From NCBI GenBank assembly GCA_964518335.1, contig CAZFDT010000076.1, forward strand, positions 1 through 24,028: DNA of 24,028 nucleotides, given 5' to 3'. This DNA comes from CAZFDT01 sp964518335 (lineage in GTDB: Bacteria; Planctomycetota; Phycisphaerae; Phycisphaerales; Phycisphaeraceae). A model generated the notes under the pieces. That model was not told the origin of the DNA, did not search any database, and worked only from the letters and a program-made list of their open reading frames with translations. Below, in pieces: positions 1 to 7,833 of the stretch (the stretch's first letter is position 1; each line of letters opens with the position of its first letter). The position numbers were made by a program, and so were the translations under genes.

Positions 1-70
1 ACCTCATCCGCACTCTCACCGGAGGCGATCGGATGTAAATGTCTTCACCCTGGTCCCCTCACGAGAACAG

Positions 71-1231
71 TTGCTTCGCGATTATCGCGACGGTTTGCTC
101 AACAGTACGCTGCCGTTCTGGCTTGAACGATGCAAACGCTATCTTGACCATGACTATGGTGGTTATTGTCATATGGCCGATCGTGACGGCACCTTGTTCG
201 ACACCGACAAATCGGTATGGGCCCAGGGTCGCAACGTCTGGCTTTGGGCAACGTTGTACAATACGGTCGAGCGGCGAGAAGCGTGGCGCGCGGCCGCGGC
301 TGTGGGGGTGCGCTTCCTCGATGAGCACTGTTTCGATCCGCAGGATGGGCGCATGTGGTTTCACGTGGCCCGTGACGGAACGCCTGTTCGTAAGCGTCGC
401 TACGCCCTGAGTGAATCCTTTGCAGCAATTGCTTACGCGGCGTGGGCGCGCATGACGGGCGAAGCGCGATACGCGGATAAGGCCGTGGCGTGCTTCGACC
501 AGTTCCAGAAGCACTCGCCGAGTCCGAAATATGCTCCATCGCGCACGGCAAAGAGCTTCGTCATGCCCGTCCTCACCATTTCGTCGGCACAGTCACTGCG
601 ACAGGACATCGGCTTCGACAAGGCGGATGCGATCATTGACCGGGCGATTGACGCCATTGAAGCGCACTTCGTTAAAGATGACATCGCCGCCGTGATGGAG
701 CAGGTCGCGCCGGACGGATCGATCATCGACCATGTCGACGGCCGCACCCTGAACCCTGGCCACGCTCTGGAGGGGGCCTGGTTCATTCTGGATGAGGCGA
801 TGCATCGTGGAGGCGACGGCAGGCTGGTCAAGCTCGGTTGCCGGATGATCGATTACATGTGGGAACGCGGCTGGGATGAAACACATGGTGGCCTCCGCTA
901 TTTCGTCGATGTGTTTGGCAAACCTGTGCAAGAGTATTGGCATGGCATGAAATTCTGGTGGCCTCACAACGAAGCCATCATCGCGACGCTGATGGCTTAC
1001 CTCATCACCGGGGAGTCCCGATACGCCCAGTAGCACGCCCGCGTGCATGGTTGGGCGCACGAACACTTCCACGATAAGGAATTCGGTGAGTGGTTCGGCT
1101 ATCTGAACCATGATGGCACGCTGTCCACAACCACCAAGGGCAACCTGTGGAAAAGCCCATTCCACTTACCGCGCATGCAATGGCGGTGCTGGCAACTGCT
1201 GCAGTTATTCGATGGACAGCCAAAACCCTGA
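71..1231 (+). pseudogene. AGE-family sugar 2-epimerase, interrupted by in-frame TAG
   Basis: The reading frame matches the N-acylglucosamine 2-epimerase / cellobiose 2-epimerase family, an (alpha/alpha)6 barrel that interconverts sugars at C2. Visible family segments are LNSTLPFWLER near the start, PGHALEGAW (about residue 229) and WWPHNEA (about residue 297). Translation meets TAG at 1031-1033, then continues in the same frame to TGA at 1229-1231 with clear family sequence: GEWFGYL, then WKSPFHLPRMQW. The last segment carries the third conserved His (codon 1163-1165), which family knowledge places in the active site, so the 320-residue truncated product should be inactive. The start is unclear: the frame is open from base 2, position 71 is a TTG, and an ATG at 39 lies in another frame, so an N-terminal frameshift or a start outside the window is possible. 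A TGG-to-TAG change would explain the stop, but a sequencing error cannot be excluded. Confidence 0.85.
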
Positions 1232-1256
1232 GTCGATGCCCAGTACAAGGGTTTTG
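1221..1256 (+). terminator. Hairpin terminator at end of the epimerase gene
   Basis: CAAAACCCT (1221-1229) pairs perfectly with AGGGTTTTG (1248-1256): a 9-bp stem with an 18-nt loop and a TTTT run inside the 3' arm. It overlaps the TGA of the epimerase and lies between two convergent genes, so it could also serve the oxidoreductase remnant from the other side. The long loop and the position of the T run make it a weak canonical terminator. Confidence 0.45.
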
Positions 1257-1299
1257 CCCCATGGTGAACAACGACCGCCCGGGGCTTCACGTCGCCGGA

Positions 1300-2244
1300 T
1301 TACTCTGTGCGTCCGGTCCCAATAGAAAACCGGCTGTATCCATGAAGGTCCAGCCGACCCGCGGGTTTCGTCCAATCGAACTGCTTCGATTCGTTGAGCA
1401 TCACTCTCCGGCTGGCACAGAGGGTCAACATCGATTCAAACCCAATGACCGCCCGCACCTGGCCCATCAGGGTATTCACCTGGCGAACAGCCCTGTCGGG
1501 GATGTCATATATCGGCGAGGCCTGCACTGCTGCATTCACCGTCAGCACCTCCGCCCGGGCTGACTCCAGCGTGGCGATCCCGCCGGCAACATCGCGATCG
1601 CGCACGAGCTGCGCGAAACAGCGGACCATGTGTTCGCGGGCATCGCTCTCGCAGCGCACCACATCCTCACCGTCGGCAGTCTGAATCACAATCGTATCGC
1701 GCACAAGATAGACGCGCCCACACTCTCCTTCGATCACCGTCACGCCATCGATGAAAAACTCGCAGGCGTGAGTCATGAGTACCAGTAGGTCCACGCCAAC
1801 GTCGAGTTGCATCCGAAGGCTGGCTGTGTCAAAGCTCTGGATGAGATTCCCACGGTAAAGCTCAGCCGCGATTGTCGTCGGGTGCGCCGAGGCGCCAAGT
1901 GAGGGACCGGCAAGAAACAGGGCCATCTGAAGTTCGTGAGCGCAGGCGTTGTTGATAGGACTATCGAGTACCCACGTTCCGTCGAGATCGAGCCTGCCGG
2001 CCCAGGCGGTGCGGCCGTAGTATGTCTGACCGCGCGCCCCGGCGGCGTGAACGGTGACGCGACAAAGTTGACCGATGACGCCATCAAGCAGACGGGACTT
2101 GAGGTTCAGCGTCGCGGGGTGGTAAAGGGCCTGAAAACCCATCGCCACGGGCAGGCCTGCACGGTTACACCCAAGCTTATAGGAGACCCGGCATGAGTAT
2201 CTTGGCACTGGACCCGGGCAAAGCAGTACGGCGGTATTCATCAT
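1300..2244 (-). pseudogene. Gfo/Idh/MocA oxidoreductase, C-terminal part only
   Basis: The frame encodes the C-terminal alpha/beta domain of a Gfo/Idh/MocA sugar or inositol oxidoreductase. Recognisable homology starts around GLPVAMGFQALYHPA (about position 2175 reading leftward) and continues through LLDGVIGQL, LDSPINNACAHELQMALFL and PIYDIPDRAVRQV. The NAD(P)-binding Rossmann domain (about 120 residues: GxGxxG loop and EKP motif) is absent. The first 22 codons from the ATG at 2244 do not resemble the family. Normal members are about 330-400 residues. With a broken epimerase downstream and an insertion sequence just upstream, the best reading is a 5'-truncated pseudogene in a decaying sugar-catabolic region. 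The exact deletion junction near 2180 is inferred. Confidence 0.75.
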
Positions 2245-2426
2245 GCACCGCGATCGAGAGGAACACCATCACACCACGGTGCGAACGACGCCCGCCGGCG
2301 GTCGTGCGGACGGGGAACAGCTTTAGGATCGTCATGGTCATGCTGCGGCCTCCATGGGCGGGAACCGCTCGGCCACAAACCCCGATGCCGTGGGGTTGAA
2401 ACGTGATACCTACGTTGGATCTCCTA
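2245..2426 (-). other. Gene-remnant stretch between oxidoreductase fragment and IS
   Basis: No complete gene is visible. On the minus strand one frame ends with GFVAERFPPMEAAA and a TGA. It is followed 2 nt later by an ATG opening a frame of about 50 codons (MTILKLFPVRTT...) that stops near 2180. The TGA-cc-ATG spacing resembles an operon junction, so this may be the joint of two decayed genes. I recognise neither peptide. Confidence 0.3.
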
Positions 2427-2442
2427 GGCTCTGTTGGAAAAC
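2427..2442 (+). repeat. Left terminal inverted repeat of the IS
   Basis: GGCTCTGTTGGAAAAC matches the inverted right end at 15 of 16 positions and is immediately preceded by TA. Confidence 0.88.
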
Positions 2443-2448
2443 GTCATG

Positions 2449-3000
2449 TTACGTGATTCGCAAGTACCGTTGAATGAAAGCCAGGCGTACCATGCCTGCG
2501 AAGTTCTTGGCGGTCTTCTCGAAGCGACTGAAGACGCGGCGGCACTCCTTGAGCCAGCCGATGAGTCGTTCGACGATGTTGCGATTGCGGTAGGCGTTCT
2601 TGTTGAACGCCACGGGCCGGGCGTCGCGGTCCTGGTTGCACTTGGACGGGATCACCGGCGTGATGTCCAACGCCAGCAGATACTCGTCGATCCAGTCCGC
2701 GCGGTAGCCCTTGTCGCCGGCCAGCGCCACCGGCCAGGCGACCGGCTGATCGTGAGCATCGAGCAGTTGCGCATCGGCACCGACCATCACCGTGTCGAAC
2801 GCCGCGGCTTCATGCGTCTGGCCGGCGGTCAACTCGAAGTGCAGCGGATGACCTGCGCCGTCGCACAACACGTGGATTTTGCTGGTCAAACCGCCACGGC
2901 TGCGGCCCAGCGCGTGGTCCGCCGGTTCATCGAGGGCCCCTTTTTTCCGCCGCCGGACGCACACTTGTGGGCCCGCACCGTCGTGCCGTCGATGCACCAC
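2449..3000 (-). CDS. IS5-family transposase, second frame (ORFB)
   Basis: This frame supplies the C-terminal half of the DDE transposase: ALGRSRGGLTSKIHVLCDG, then the second Asp in ALAGDKGYRADWID, and the Glu in NIVERLIGWLKECRRVFSR. These match the IS5/IS427 catalytic core. Genuine coding begins at the slippery run near 2945. The listed upstream end is just the first ATG of the open frame, and its leading residues are not family-like. The stop is TAA, 22 bp inside the left end of the element. The functional protein is expected to be an ORFA-ORFB fusion spanning 3305 to 2449. Confidence 0.9.
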   Translation of the reverse strand: MVHRRHDGAGPQVCVRRRKKGALDEPADHALGRSRGGLTSKIHVLCDGAGHPLHFELTAGQTHEAAAFDTVMVGADAQLLDAHDQPVAWPVALAGDKGYRADWIDEYLLALDITPVIPSKCNQDRDARPVAFNKNAYRNRNIVERLIGWLKECRRVFSRFEKTAKNFAGMVRLAFIQRYLRIT

Positions 3001-3305
3001 AGGTCACGGTCGATCTCGACCTCGCCTTGCAGGCGTTGCAGCACCGCCGCGAGCGTGCCGTCAGCGTTCCACGTGTCAAACAGGTCCCACGCCGTGGACC
3101 ACTTGCCCAACTCGCGCGGCAGGTCGCGCCACGGTGCGCCGGTGTTGAGAACCCACAGCACACCGTCGAGCATCTGTCGCCGGTCATTGGGCGGCCGCCC
3201 CGTACGCTTGGGAGAGTCAAACAGATCCGCGATACGCGACCATTGCTCATCCGTGAGCCGATGTCGATCCATGCCGAGTCCTTTCAGAAGGTGCGTCACC
3301 TTCAA
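2886..3305 (-). CDS. IS5-family transposase, first frame (ORFA)
   Basis: This frame encodes the N-terminal half of a DDE transposase: LTDEQWSRIADLF, TGRPPNDRRQMLDGVLWVL and GAPWRDLPRELGKW are typical of IS5/IS427 ORFA. The first catalytic Asp lies in LWCIDGTTVRAH. In its own frame the protein ends shortly after the slippery run with an unrelated tail (MNRRTTRWAAAVAV). Two ATGs are possible, at 3305 and 3272 (MDRHRLTDEQW). The product alone lacks the second Asp and the Glu, so it needs the frameshift to be catalytic. An unfused ORFA can act as a regulator in some IS groups. Confidence 0.9.
   Translation of the reverse strand: MKVTHLLKGLGMDRHRLTDEQWSRIADLFDSPKRTGRPPNDRRQMLDGVLWVLNTGAPWRDLPRELGKWSTAWDLFDTWNADGTLAAVLQRLQGEVEIDRDLWCIDGTTVRAHKCASGGGKKGPSMNRRTTRWAAAVAV
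2940..2946 (-). promoter_or_regulatory. Programmed -1 frameshift slippery site (A6G)
   Basis: The minus strand reads GGA AAA AAG GGG in the ORFA frame. A slip of -1 on A AAA AAG joins GGGKKG of ORFA to GALDEPADHALGRSRGG of ORFB, restoring the contiguous transposase consensus. A6G is a recognised slippery heptamer in bacterial IS elements. Confidence 0.8.
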
Positions 3306-3323
3306 TCATCGGCATCATCACGG

Positions 3324-3339
3324 GTTTTCCGACAGAGCC
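3324..3339 (-). repeat. Right terminal inverted repeat of the IS
   Basis: The plus strand reads GTTTTCCGACAGAGCC, the complement of the left end with one mismatch. It is immediately followed by TA. Confidence 0.88.
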
Positions 3340-3385
3340 TAGGGAGTTCGTCATGGTTCTTGACCCACCCCCATGCTATAAATGC

Positions 3386-3399
3386 CGCGATATATCGCG
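3386..3399. repeat. Perfect 14-bp palindrome CGCGATATATCGCG
   Basis: The sequence is a perfect inverted repeat with an AT-rich core, 11 bp upstream of the small frame starting at 3411. Its size and symmetry suit a dimeric regulator site. I cannot name a protein that would bind it. Confidence 0.5.
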
Positions 3400-3410
3400 A
3401 CGCGACGGCC

Positions 3411-3539
3411 ATGGCCAACGACGATCTTGAAAAGGTACTGAAGCTGCACGAGGAACTGCTCGCAGCGTTTGGCAAGCGACTGGCTGTCTGGCTCGACTCG
3501 CCCTGCGGATGCTATGCTGTTGCAGTGGCCCTGCCATGA
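3411..3539 (+). CDS. Possible small hypothetical protein (42 aa)
   Basis: ATG at 3411 opens a frame with an acidic/amphipathic start (MANDDLEKVLKLHEELLAAF) and a Cys-containing tail (SPCGCYAVAV). It stops at TGA 3537-3539. No clear ribosome binding site precedes it. A palindrome lies just upstream. No family is recognised. It may equally be a remnant of a longer gene or chance. Confidence 0.2.
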   Translation: MANDDLEKVLKLHEELLAAFGKRLAVWLDSPCGCYAVAVALP

Positions 3540-3937
3540 TGGCGCAGCACGTTGACCCCGTTGGAGGGGGGCGCGGGGTGGATCAGGTACTGGCTGATCT
3601 GGGGCAGCGCCGCGATGGGAGCCAATCGCAAATGGGCGTAGTGCTGTCGATGGCCGTGGAGGCAGGAGCTGCCGTCATTCACCCATTTTGCTCGTACATC
3701 AGGGCGACCGATTGACGGCCAACATACAGCCACAGGCTACGCCCATTCCCGAGGAATACGGCCAAAAATGGAGAAAAATGGGCGGAGGCAGAATTGTCAT
3801 AATCCGCTATTGTCCCAGTGGTTAATGTCATGTTGCGGAGCTTGAGTACGCCCTCCCGGGGTACTATCGATGCGACACAAGCGCCCCGAAACGGTTGGGA
3901 AGCGTTGCGCTACGGTCGGGACACGTCTCGGACCGGG

Positions 3938-3995
3938 TGTGGGTTGTCCCGCCGGTGGCGATGCTCAATTCGCAGCACTTGTAGGTCGTCCCGCC
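3938..3995. repeat. Pair of 16-bp direct repeats
   Basis: TGTGGGTTGTCCCGCC (3938-3953) and TGTAGGTCGTCCCGCC (3980-3995) differ at two positions and are offset by 42 bp. They lie about 80-140 bp downstream of the amylase stop in otherwise non-coding DNA. Function unknown. Confidence 0.45.
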
Positions 3996-4077
3996 ACGGG
4001 CTGGAGGCGCGCCAGCACGTACGAGCAGCGCTGCCGAGCGGGAAGATCGCAATGCGGACCGGGGTGGTTGCGGCAAA

Positions 4078-6987
4078 TCACCGGCGATGCCGTCGGCGAA
4101 GGGTCGTGACGCCGACGAGTAGCAGCAGGCCGAGCGTCGTCGGCTCTGGCACCTGCGACGTGAGGGCGTGGTAATAGTCGAGCGTGCCCTGCGATACGAG
4201 CGGGAAGCCGTCCGGCCGCAGCGTCCCGGCATTGTGGATCGCCACGAGCTTCTGGCCCAAGGCGTGCCAGTCGGCGGCGGTGACCCGGCCGTCGGCTGTG
4301 AAGTCGCCGGGGGCGTGGAAGATCGAGTCGCCGCTGAGGATGGCCGCGATCATCAGGTCCAGGTCGTCGCCCTCGAACTTCTCGTCCATAGTCAGATCGC
4401 CCAGCCCGGCCCCACGCGTGGCGGTGGGCATGATGCCGGTGAACCGCTGCACGTTCCACGTGCCGGTCATCTCGAATGTGACGATACTGAACACGTTGTT
4501 GCCGTTGGGCACGCCGAAGAAGCCTTGCTTGAACAGGTTGACGTCCACGCGGTCCATCTGTCCCTGGCCGTCCATCGCCAACTGCAGCACCTGCTCCTGC
4601 GTCATCGCCAAGGGAAGGTTGAGGAACAGGTGGACGCTGTCAGCGGTGTGATCGATCGACTCGATCAGGATGTCATTGTTGCCCGTGCCGCTGAAGGGCT
4701 TGAACCCGGCCGGCGCGGAGATCGGGGGCAGGCGGTCGATATAGACGACCTTCTTGAACTCGCTGAATACCGCCGGGCCGCCGTCCTCGCGGTGGCGAAA
4801 GGCGCGGACGGTAATGAAGTTGACGCCCTCGGGGAGCATGGTAGCGTCGATGTTCTGGATGTACAGCCCCTGACCATTGCCTTGGAAGTAGCCGGGTTGC
4901 TTGAAGGTGGTGAACTGTTCGAAGCCATAGGTGGCGCTGGCGGGCGCGGGTGTGCGGAAATCGACGACGCCATTGCCGTTGAGGTCGAGTCCGTCGTTGA
5001 TGCGGACGAGGGCGTTGTCGCCGTCGGCGTCGCGGTCGCGCAGCGAGCCGAGCAGGTTGACCGCCTTGGTGGCGAGCTTGACCTGGAAGGAATCGTCGTG
5101 GATGACGAAGAGATCGGTGAGTCGGGTGTTGCCGTTGGAGAAGGCGTTGCCCTGGGGATTGCCGCCTTCGAGGACGCTGGCGACGTTGGAAAGTTCGATG
5201 CCGTTGTCGGACTGGGGCGTGGGCAGGCCGTAGATGAGGTATCCGCGGTCGCCGCCACCGTTGCGAAGGAAGCGGACGTTGATCTTGTTGGGCGTGCCGA
5301 AGCCGGTATCGTTGAAGACTTGGACGACCTCGGGGATGTCGGCGTTGCCGACCTGCTGGTTCCATGCCTTGGCGTTGCCGGTGAGTTCGACGAGGTAGGC
5401 GCCAAAGGGCATATCGACATTGAGCGTGCGAGAGTCGAAGCCGCTGTCGAGCCGGTTGTTGAGCAGCACGACCATGGAGCCGGCGCGTTCGAAGGCGTAG
5501 AGTTCCTTTTCGAGCCAGCGTTCGCGGTAGTTACCCCGGCCGTGGGTGTTGCGAATCTCGACGAGGTCAGTGACGCGGTCGCCGAAGACGCCGCCCAGAG
5601 CGTCCCCGCGGCCGTCTTTGGGGAAGTCGCGGTTGTTGCCGAACTGCTTGGCGTTGAAATAGACGACGCTGTTGCCCGGATGCATGAGCATGTAGGCGTG
5701 GGCGACGTTGTTGAGGTGGGGCCCGAAGTCGTCGTGGCTCTGGACGAACTTGACGCCGGCGCTGCCGTTCTTCAGCCCGTCGTCGTGGAAGTCGAGATCG
5801 GCGTACACGACGTTGCGCCAGTCGTTGGCGAAGCCGTTGCCGGTGAGGTTGTCGCGCAGGGTGAAATACTGGGCGAAGTCGAGCACGTCGCGGTTGCCGC
5901 CGATGCGGCCGATATCGCTGGGGTTGATGTCTTTGCGGACGAAGCTCTGCAGGAAGTCGCGGTTTCCGTCGAACACTTCGCCGTAGCTGAACACGTGGTT
6001 GGTCGAGCCGTCCAGGTGCTTGCGGGGATTGGAGCGGTACACCGCGCGATCGAGGAAGTTGAAGGCGAAGCCCTCAACGTGCTTGGCGGCGTCGATGCGG
6101 AAGCCGTCCACGCCGACGTGCTGCACCATCCATTGCAGGTAGCGCATGAGGTAGCCGGTGGCGTTCTCGCCGACCGGGTCGCCGGCCATCGGGTTGGCGG
6201 TGTTGTAGGAGTAGATGCGGATGTTCTGCTCGCCGGTGGTGGGATCGAAGACACTGATGAAAGGGCCGTCGCGGTCGGGGTAGAAGCGACGGTTGGACTC
6301 GAGGGGGACATTGGCGAGGCGGCCGCTGGCGTCGGGCGTGGTGCCCGCGGGAAGGTTGCCACCGTGGTTGCCGGGCACAGGCTCGACGCCCGGCACGGGG
6401 TGACGAACGAAGCGGTGGTTCGTCGCATGGTTGATGTCGATCAGGCCCGCCAGTCGTCCGCGCAGATCGCCGTAATCGTAGGCGCTGTTGAAATCGCCGT
6501 CGGTGCCCGGCTGTCCGGTCGGTGTGCCGTTGGGGTTGCGCAGCAGAAAGCCGGGATAGCCGCCGGAGTTGAGGAAGCCCGATGTGCCCGCGTCGCTGAA
6601 TCCATTGTGATTGATGATCGCGTCGATGTGCAGATACGAGCCCATGCGATGCATCATGTCGGCGGTGCGCTTGAGCCCGGCCTCGGTGCCGTAGAGCGTC
6701 TTGCGATCCCAGCGGCCCAGATCGAACCGGTCGTACACGTCGTAGCCGACGGAGAAATCGCTCAGATCGGCGCGGCCCGGCGGCGGCAGCCACACGGCGC
6801 CGTAACCGGCCATGAACAGGTCCGGGGCGCGGTTCACCGTCGTCTGGTACGGCGACTCAAACCACTGCAGAAACGCCCGGGGCGACACGTCCTGCCCCCA
6901 CGCCGCGGTGGTCCACAGCAACGCCAGTCCGCACGCCGCCGCACGCCAGCAGCCATGTCCCCCCAGGTTGTTCCGGCTGGTTCGCAC
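4078..6987 (-). CDS. Secreted GH13 alpha-amylase with dockerin-like and PEP-CTERM ends
   Basis: This 969-residue GH13 enzyme should hydrolyse alpha-1,4-glucans outside the cytoplasm. All four GH13 core regions are visible: DAIINHN (D122-H127), GFRIDAAKH (nucleophile D299), GEVF (acid/base E337) and VQSHD (H418, D419). The catalytic barrel covers about residues 38-540. The middle of the protein is beta-rich and unassigned. Calcium-loop-like Asp/Asn repeats occur near DADGDNALVRINDGLDLNGNG. A dockerin-like EF-hand pair lies around residues 865-920 (DLTMDEKFEGDDLDL, DFTADGRVTAADWHAL). The tail is VPEPTTLGLLLL followed by RRRHRR, a PEP-CTERM sorting signal. A signal peptide occupies residues 1-31, with likely cleavage at AWG/QD. 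The start is GTG at 6987, with GAGGAG 7 nt upstream. It is the last gene of a four-gene minus-strand cluster, 39 bp after a PEP-CTERM gene. Confidence 0.93.
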   Translation of the reverse strand: MRTSRNNLGGHGCWRAAACGLALLWTTAAWGQDVSPRAFLQWFESPYQTTVNRAPDLFMAGYGAVWLPPPGRADLSDFSVGYDVYDRFDLGRWDRKTLYGTEAGLKRTADMMHRMGSYLHIDAIINHNGFSDAGTSGFLNSGGYPGFLLRNPNGTPTGQPGTDGDFNSAYDYGDLRGRLAGLIDINHATNHRFVRHPVPGVEPVPGNHGGNLPAGTTPDASGRLANVPLESNRRFYPDRDGPFISVFDPTTGEQNIRIYSYNTANPMAGDPVGENATGYLMRYLQWMVQHVGVDGFRIDAAKHVEGFAFNFLDRAVYRSNPRKHLDGSTNHVFSYGEVFDGNRDFLQSFVRKDINPSDIGRIGGNRDVLDFAQYFTLRDNLTGNGFANDWRNVVYADLDFHDDGLKNGSAGVKFVQSHDDFGPHLNNVAHAYMLMHPGNSVVYFNAKQFGNNRDFPKDGRGDALGGVFGDRVTDLVEIRNTHGRGNYRERWLEKELYAFERAGSMVVLLNNRLDSGFDSRTLNVDMPFGAYLVELTGNAKAWNQQVGNADIPEVVQVFNDTGFGTPNKINVRFLRNGGGDRGYLIYGLPTPQSDNGIELSNVASVLEGGNPQGNAFSNGNTRLTDLFVIHDDSFQVKLATKAVNLLGSLRDRDADGDNALVRINDGLDLNGNGVVDFRTPAPASATYGFEQFTTFKQPGYFQGNGQGLYIQNIDATMLPEGVNFITVRAFRHREDGGPAVFSEFKKVVYIDRLPPISAPAGFKPFSGTGNNDILIESIDHTADSVHLFLNLPLAMTQEQVLQLAMDGQGQMDRVDVNLFKQGFFGVPNGNNVFSIVTFEMTGTWNVQRFTGIMPTATRGAGLGDLTMDEKFEGDDLDLMIAAILSGDSIFHAPGDFTADGRVTAADWHALGQKLVAIHNAGTLRPDGFPLVSQGTLDYYHALTSQVPEPTTLGLLLLVGVTTLRRRHRR

Positions 6988-7026
6988 TACGTAACTCCTC
7001 TGTCAGCGACTACCGTTCGATGCCCT

Positions 7027-7827
7027 TCACGCCGCGGCGCGCCGTCGCACCATCGCTATCGCGGCGCCGACCATCAGCAGAGCGACGGCCGTCGGCTCGG
7101 GGATGATCTCCAGGCTGTTGAAGTACACGTTCGCCGATTCCGTGTCGCGGTTGTAAAGCGCAATACTGTCCAACCCCGCGCCCGCTGTGCCGCCCAGCGT
7201 GCGGTCGAGGAATGTGAACGTCTGGCTGGTGGATCGGCGGAACACCGTCAGGTCGTAGGTGTTCGCCGAGGTCAGTGTGAACGTAAGATCCAAGCCGGCG
7301 CTGGTGAAGCCGATGTCCGTCACCGTCGTGCCGGTGCCATCGACAATGCGATACCCCGACTGGCCGCCCAGGAAGTAGAACTCGAACCGCGAGCCGGTGT
7401 TGTAATTGGTGTGGGCGCCGTTGCTGTTGCCCGTGCGCAGCACGATGCCCATTGAGCCGTTGGTCTGGATGTTGCCGTTGTCAATCGACAACAGCAGAGA
7501 CTGGCCGACGCTTAGCGACCCGTCGGTGAAGCCGCGGAACGCCACGGCGGCATTGAAGCCCGAGCCGTTGGCGAACGTGCCCCAAGCGCGGTTGTCGCCC
7601 GTGCCGATGCTGACGTCGGTGTTCGATGCGCTGGACCGGAAAAATCCGGCAAAACCAGAGCCGGCGTCCGAGCGGAAGACCCAAGGACTGAAGCCCGTGC
7701 CCCCGTTGCTGCCGTTGGTCCAGCCGCTGCCGTACCCGGCGTCCGACGCTGCGTCCGCAGCCAGCATTGCCCCCAGCGCCGGCGCCGCGGCCAGGCCTGT
7801 AGCCAGAAAAATGACAAGTGCTCTCAT
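7027..7827 (-). CDS. PEP-CTERM secreted protein, jelly-roll-like (266 aa)
   Basis: This is a small exported protein of unknown function. It has a signal peptide (MRALVIFLATGLAAAPALGA), a Gly/Ser/Thr/Asn-rich beta-type middle (SGWTNGSNGGTGFSPW, FEFYFLGGQSGYRIVDG, YDLTVFRRSTSQTFTFLDR) and a C-terminal IPEP motif, hydrophobic segment and RRR cluster. The C-terminal pattern is the PEP-CTERM signal handled by exosortase systems. The middle resembles the concanavalin/LamG-type folds common in such proteins, but no specific family is certain. I chose the ATG at 7827 because AGGAGG lies 6 nt upstream. The ATG two codons earlier abuts that site, and the one at 7848 precedes it. It sits between another PEP-CTERM gene and the amylase and is probably co-transcribed with them. 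Confidence 0.8.
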   Translation of the reverse strand: MRALVIFLATGLAAAPALGAMLAADAASDAGYGSGWTNGSNGGTGFSPWVFRSDAGSGFAGFFRSSASNTDVSIGTGDNRAWGTFANGSGFNAAVAFRGFTDGSLSVGQSLLLSIDNGNIQTNGSMGIVLRTGNSNGAHTNYNTGSRFEFYFLGGQSGYRIVDGTGTTVTDIGFTSAGLDLTFTLTSANTYDLTVFRRSTSQTFTFLDRTLGGTAGAGLDSIALYNRDTESANVYFNSLEIIPEPTAVALLMVGAAIAMVRRRAAA

Positions 7828-7833
7828 ACGCAT

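Larger units (their letters stand above)
2427..3339 (-). mobile_element. IS5-family insertion sequence (IS427-like), 913 bp
   Basis: This is a full element bounded by 16-bp terminal inverted repeats, GGCTCTGTTGGAAAAC on the left and GGCTCTGTCGGAAAAC (read inward) on the right, with one mismatch. It is flanked by TA on both sides (2425-2426 and 3340-3341), giving CTAG at each junction. It carries two overlapping transposase frames joined by a -1 frameshift signal. Size, dinucleotide target duplication and two-frame organisation fit the IS427 group of the IS5 family. The pre-insertion site reads ctccTAgggag, close to a palindrome. Both frames and both ends are intact, so the element may be recently active. 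Confidence 0.92.
3342..4077. other. Gene-poor region between IS and amylase
   Basis: No convincing conserved gene is visible on either strand. The stretch holds a 14-bp palindrome, a possible 42-codon frame, a minus-strand frame of 73 codons at 3512-3733 with no recognisable family, and a pair of direct repeats near the amylase end. Its loose composition and lack of codon bias, next to two broken genes and an IS, suggest degraded DNA. Confidence 0.5.

Noticed and set aside
2193..2399. Plus-strand frame with AGGAG and MSILALDPGKA start, resembling a RuvC-like ILALDPG strand
   Set aside because: Similarity ends after about ten residues, the frame is short, and it lies opposite gene remnants on the other strand. 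No second motif supports a resolvase.
3512..3733. 73-codon minus-strand frame in the gene-poor region, considered as a transposase fragment
   Set aside because: No catalytic motif or recognised IS segment could be identified.
3840..4077. Possible riboswitch or sRNA, because of repeats and GC-rich stems downstream of the amylase
   Set aside because: No known riboswitch core could be found, and the repeats are direct, not inverted.
4168..7455. 1095-codon open frame on the plus strand opposite the amylase
   Set aside because: It is the GC-rich antisense shadow of the amylase and PEP-CTERM genes. It has Val/Ala/Glu/Asp-biased low-complexity composition and no domain, while the minus strand has all GH13 motifs.
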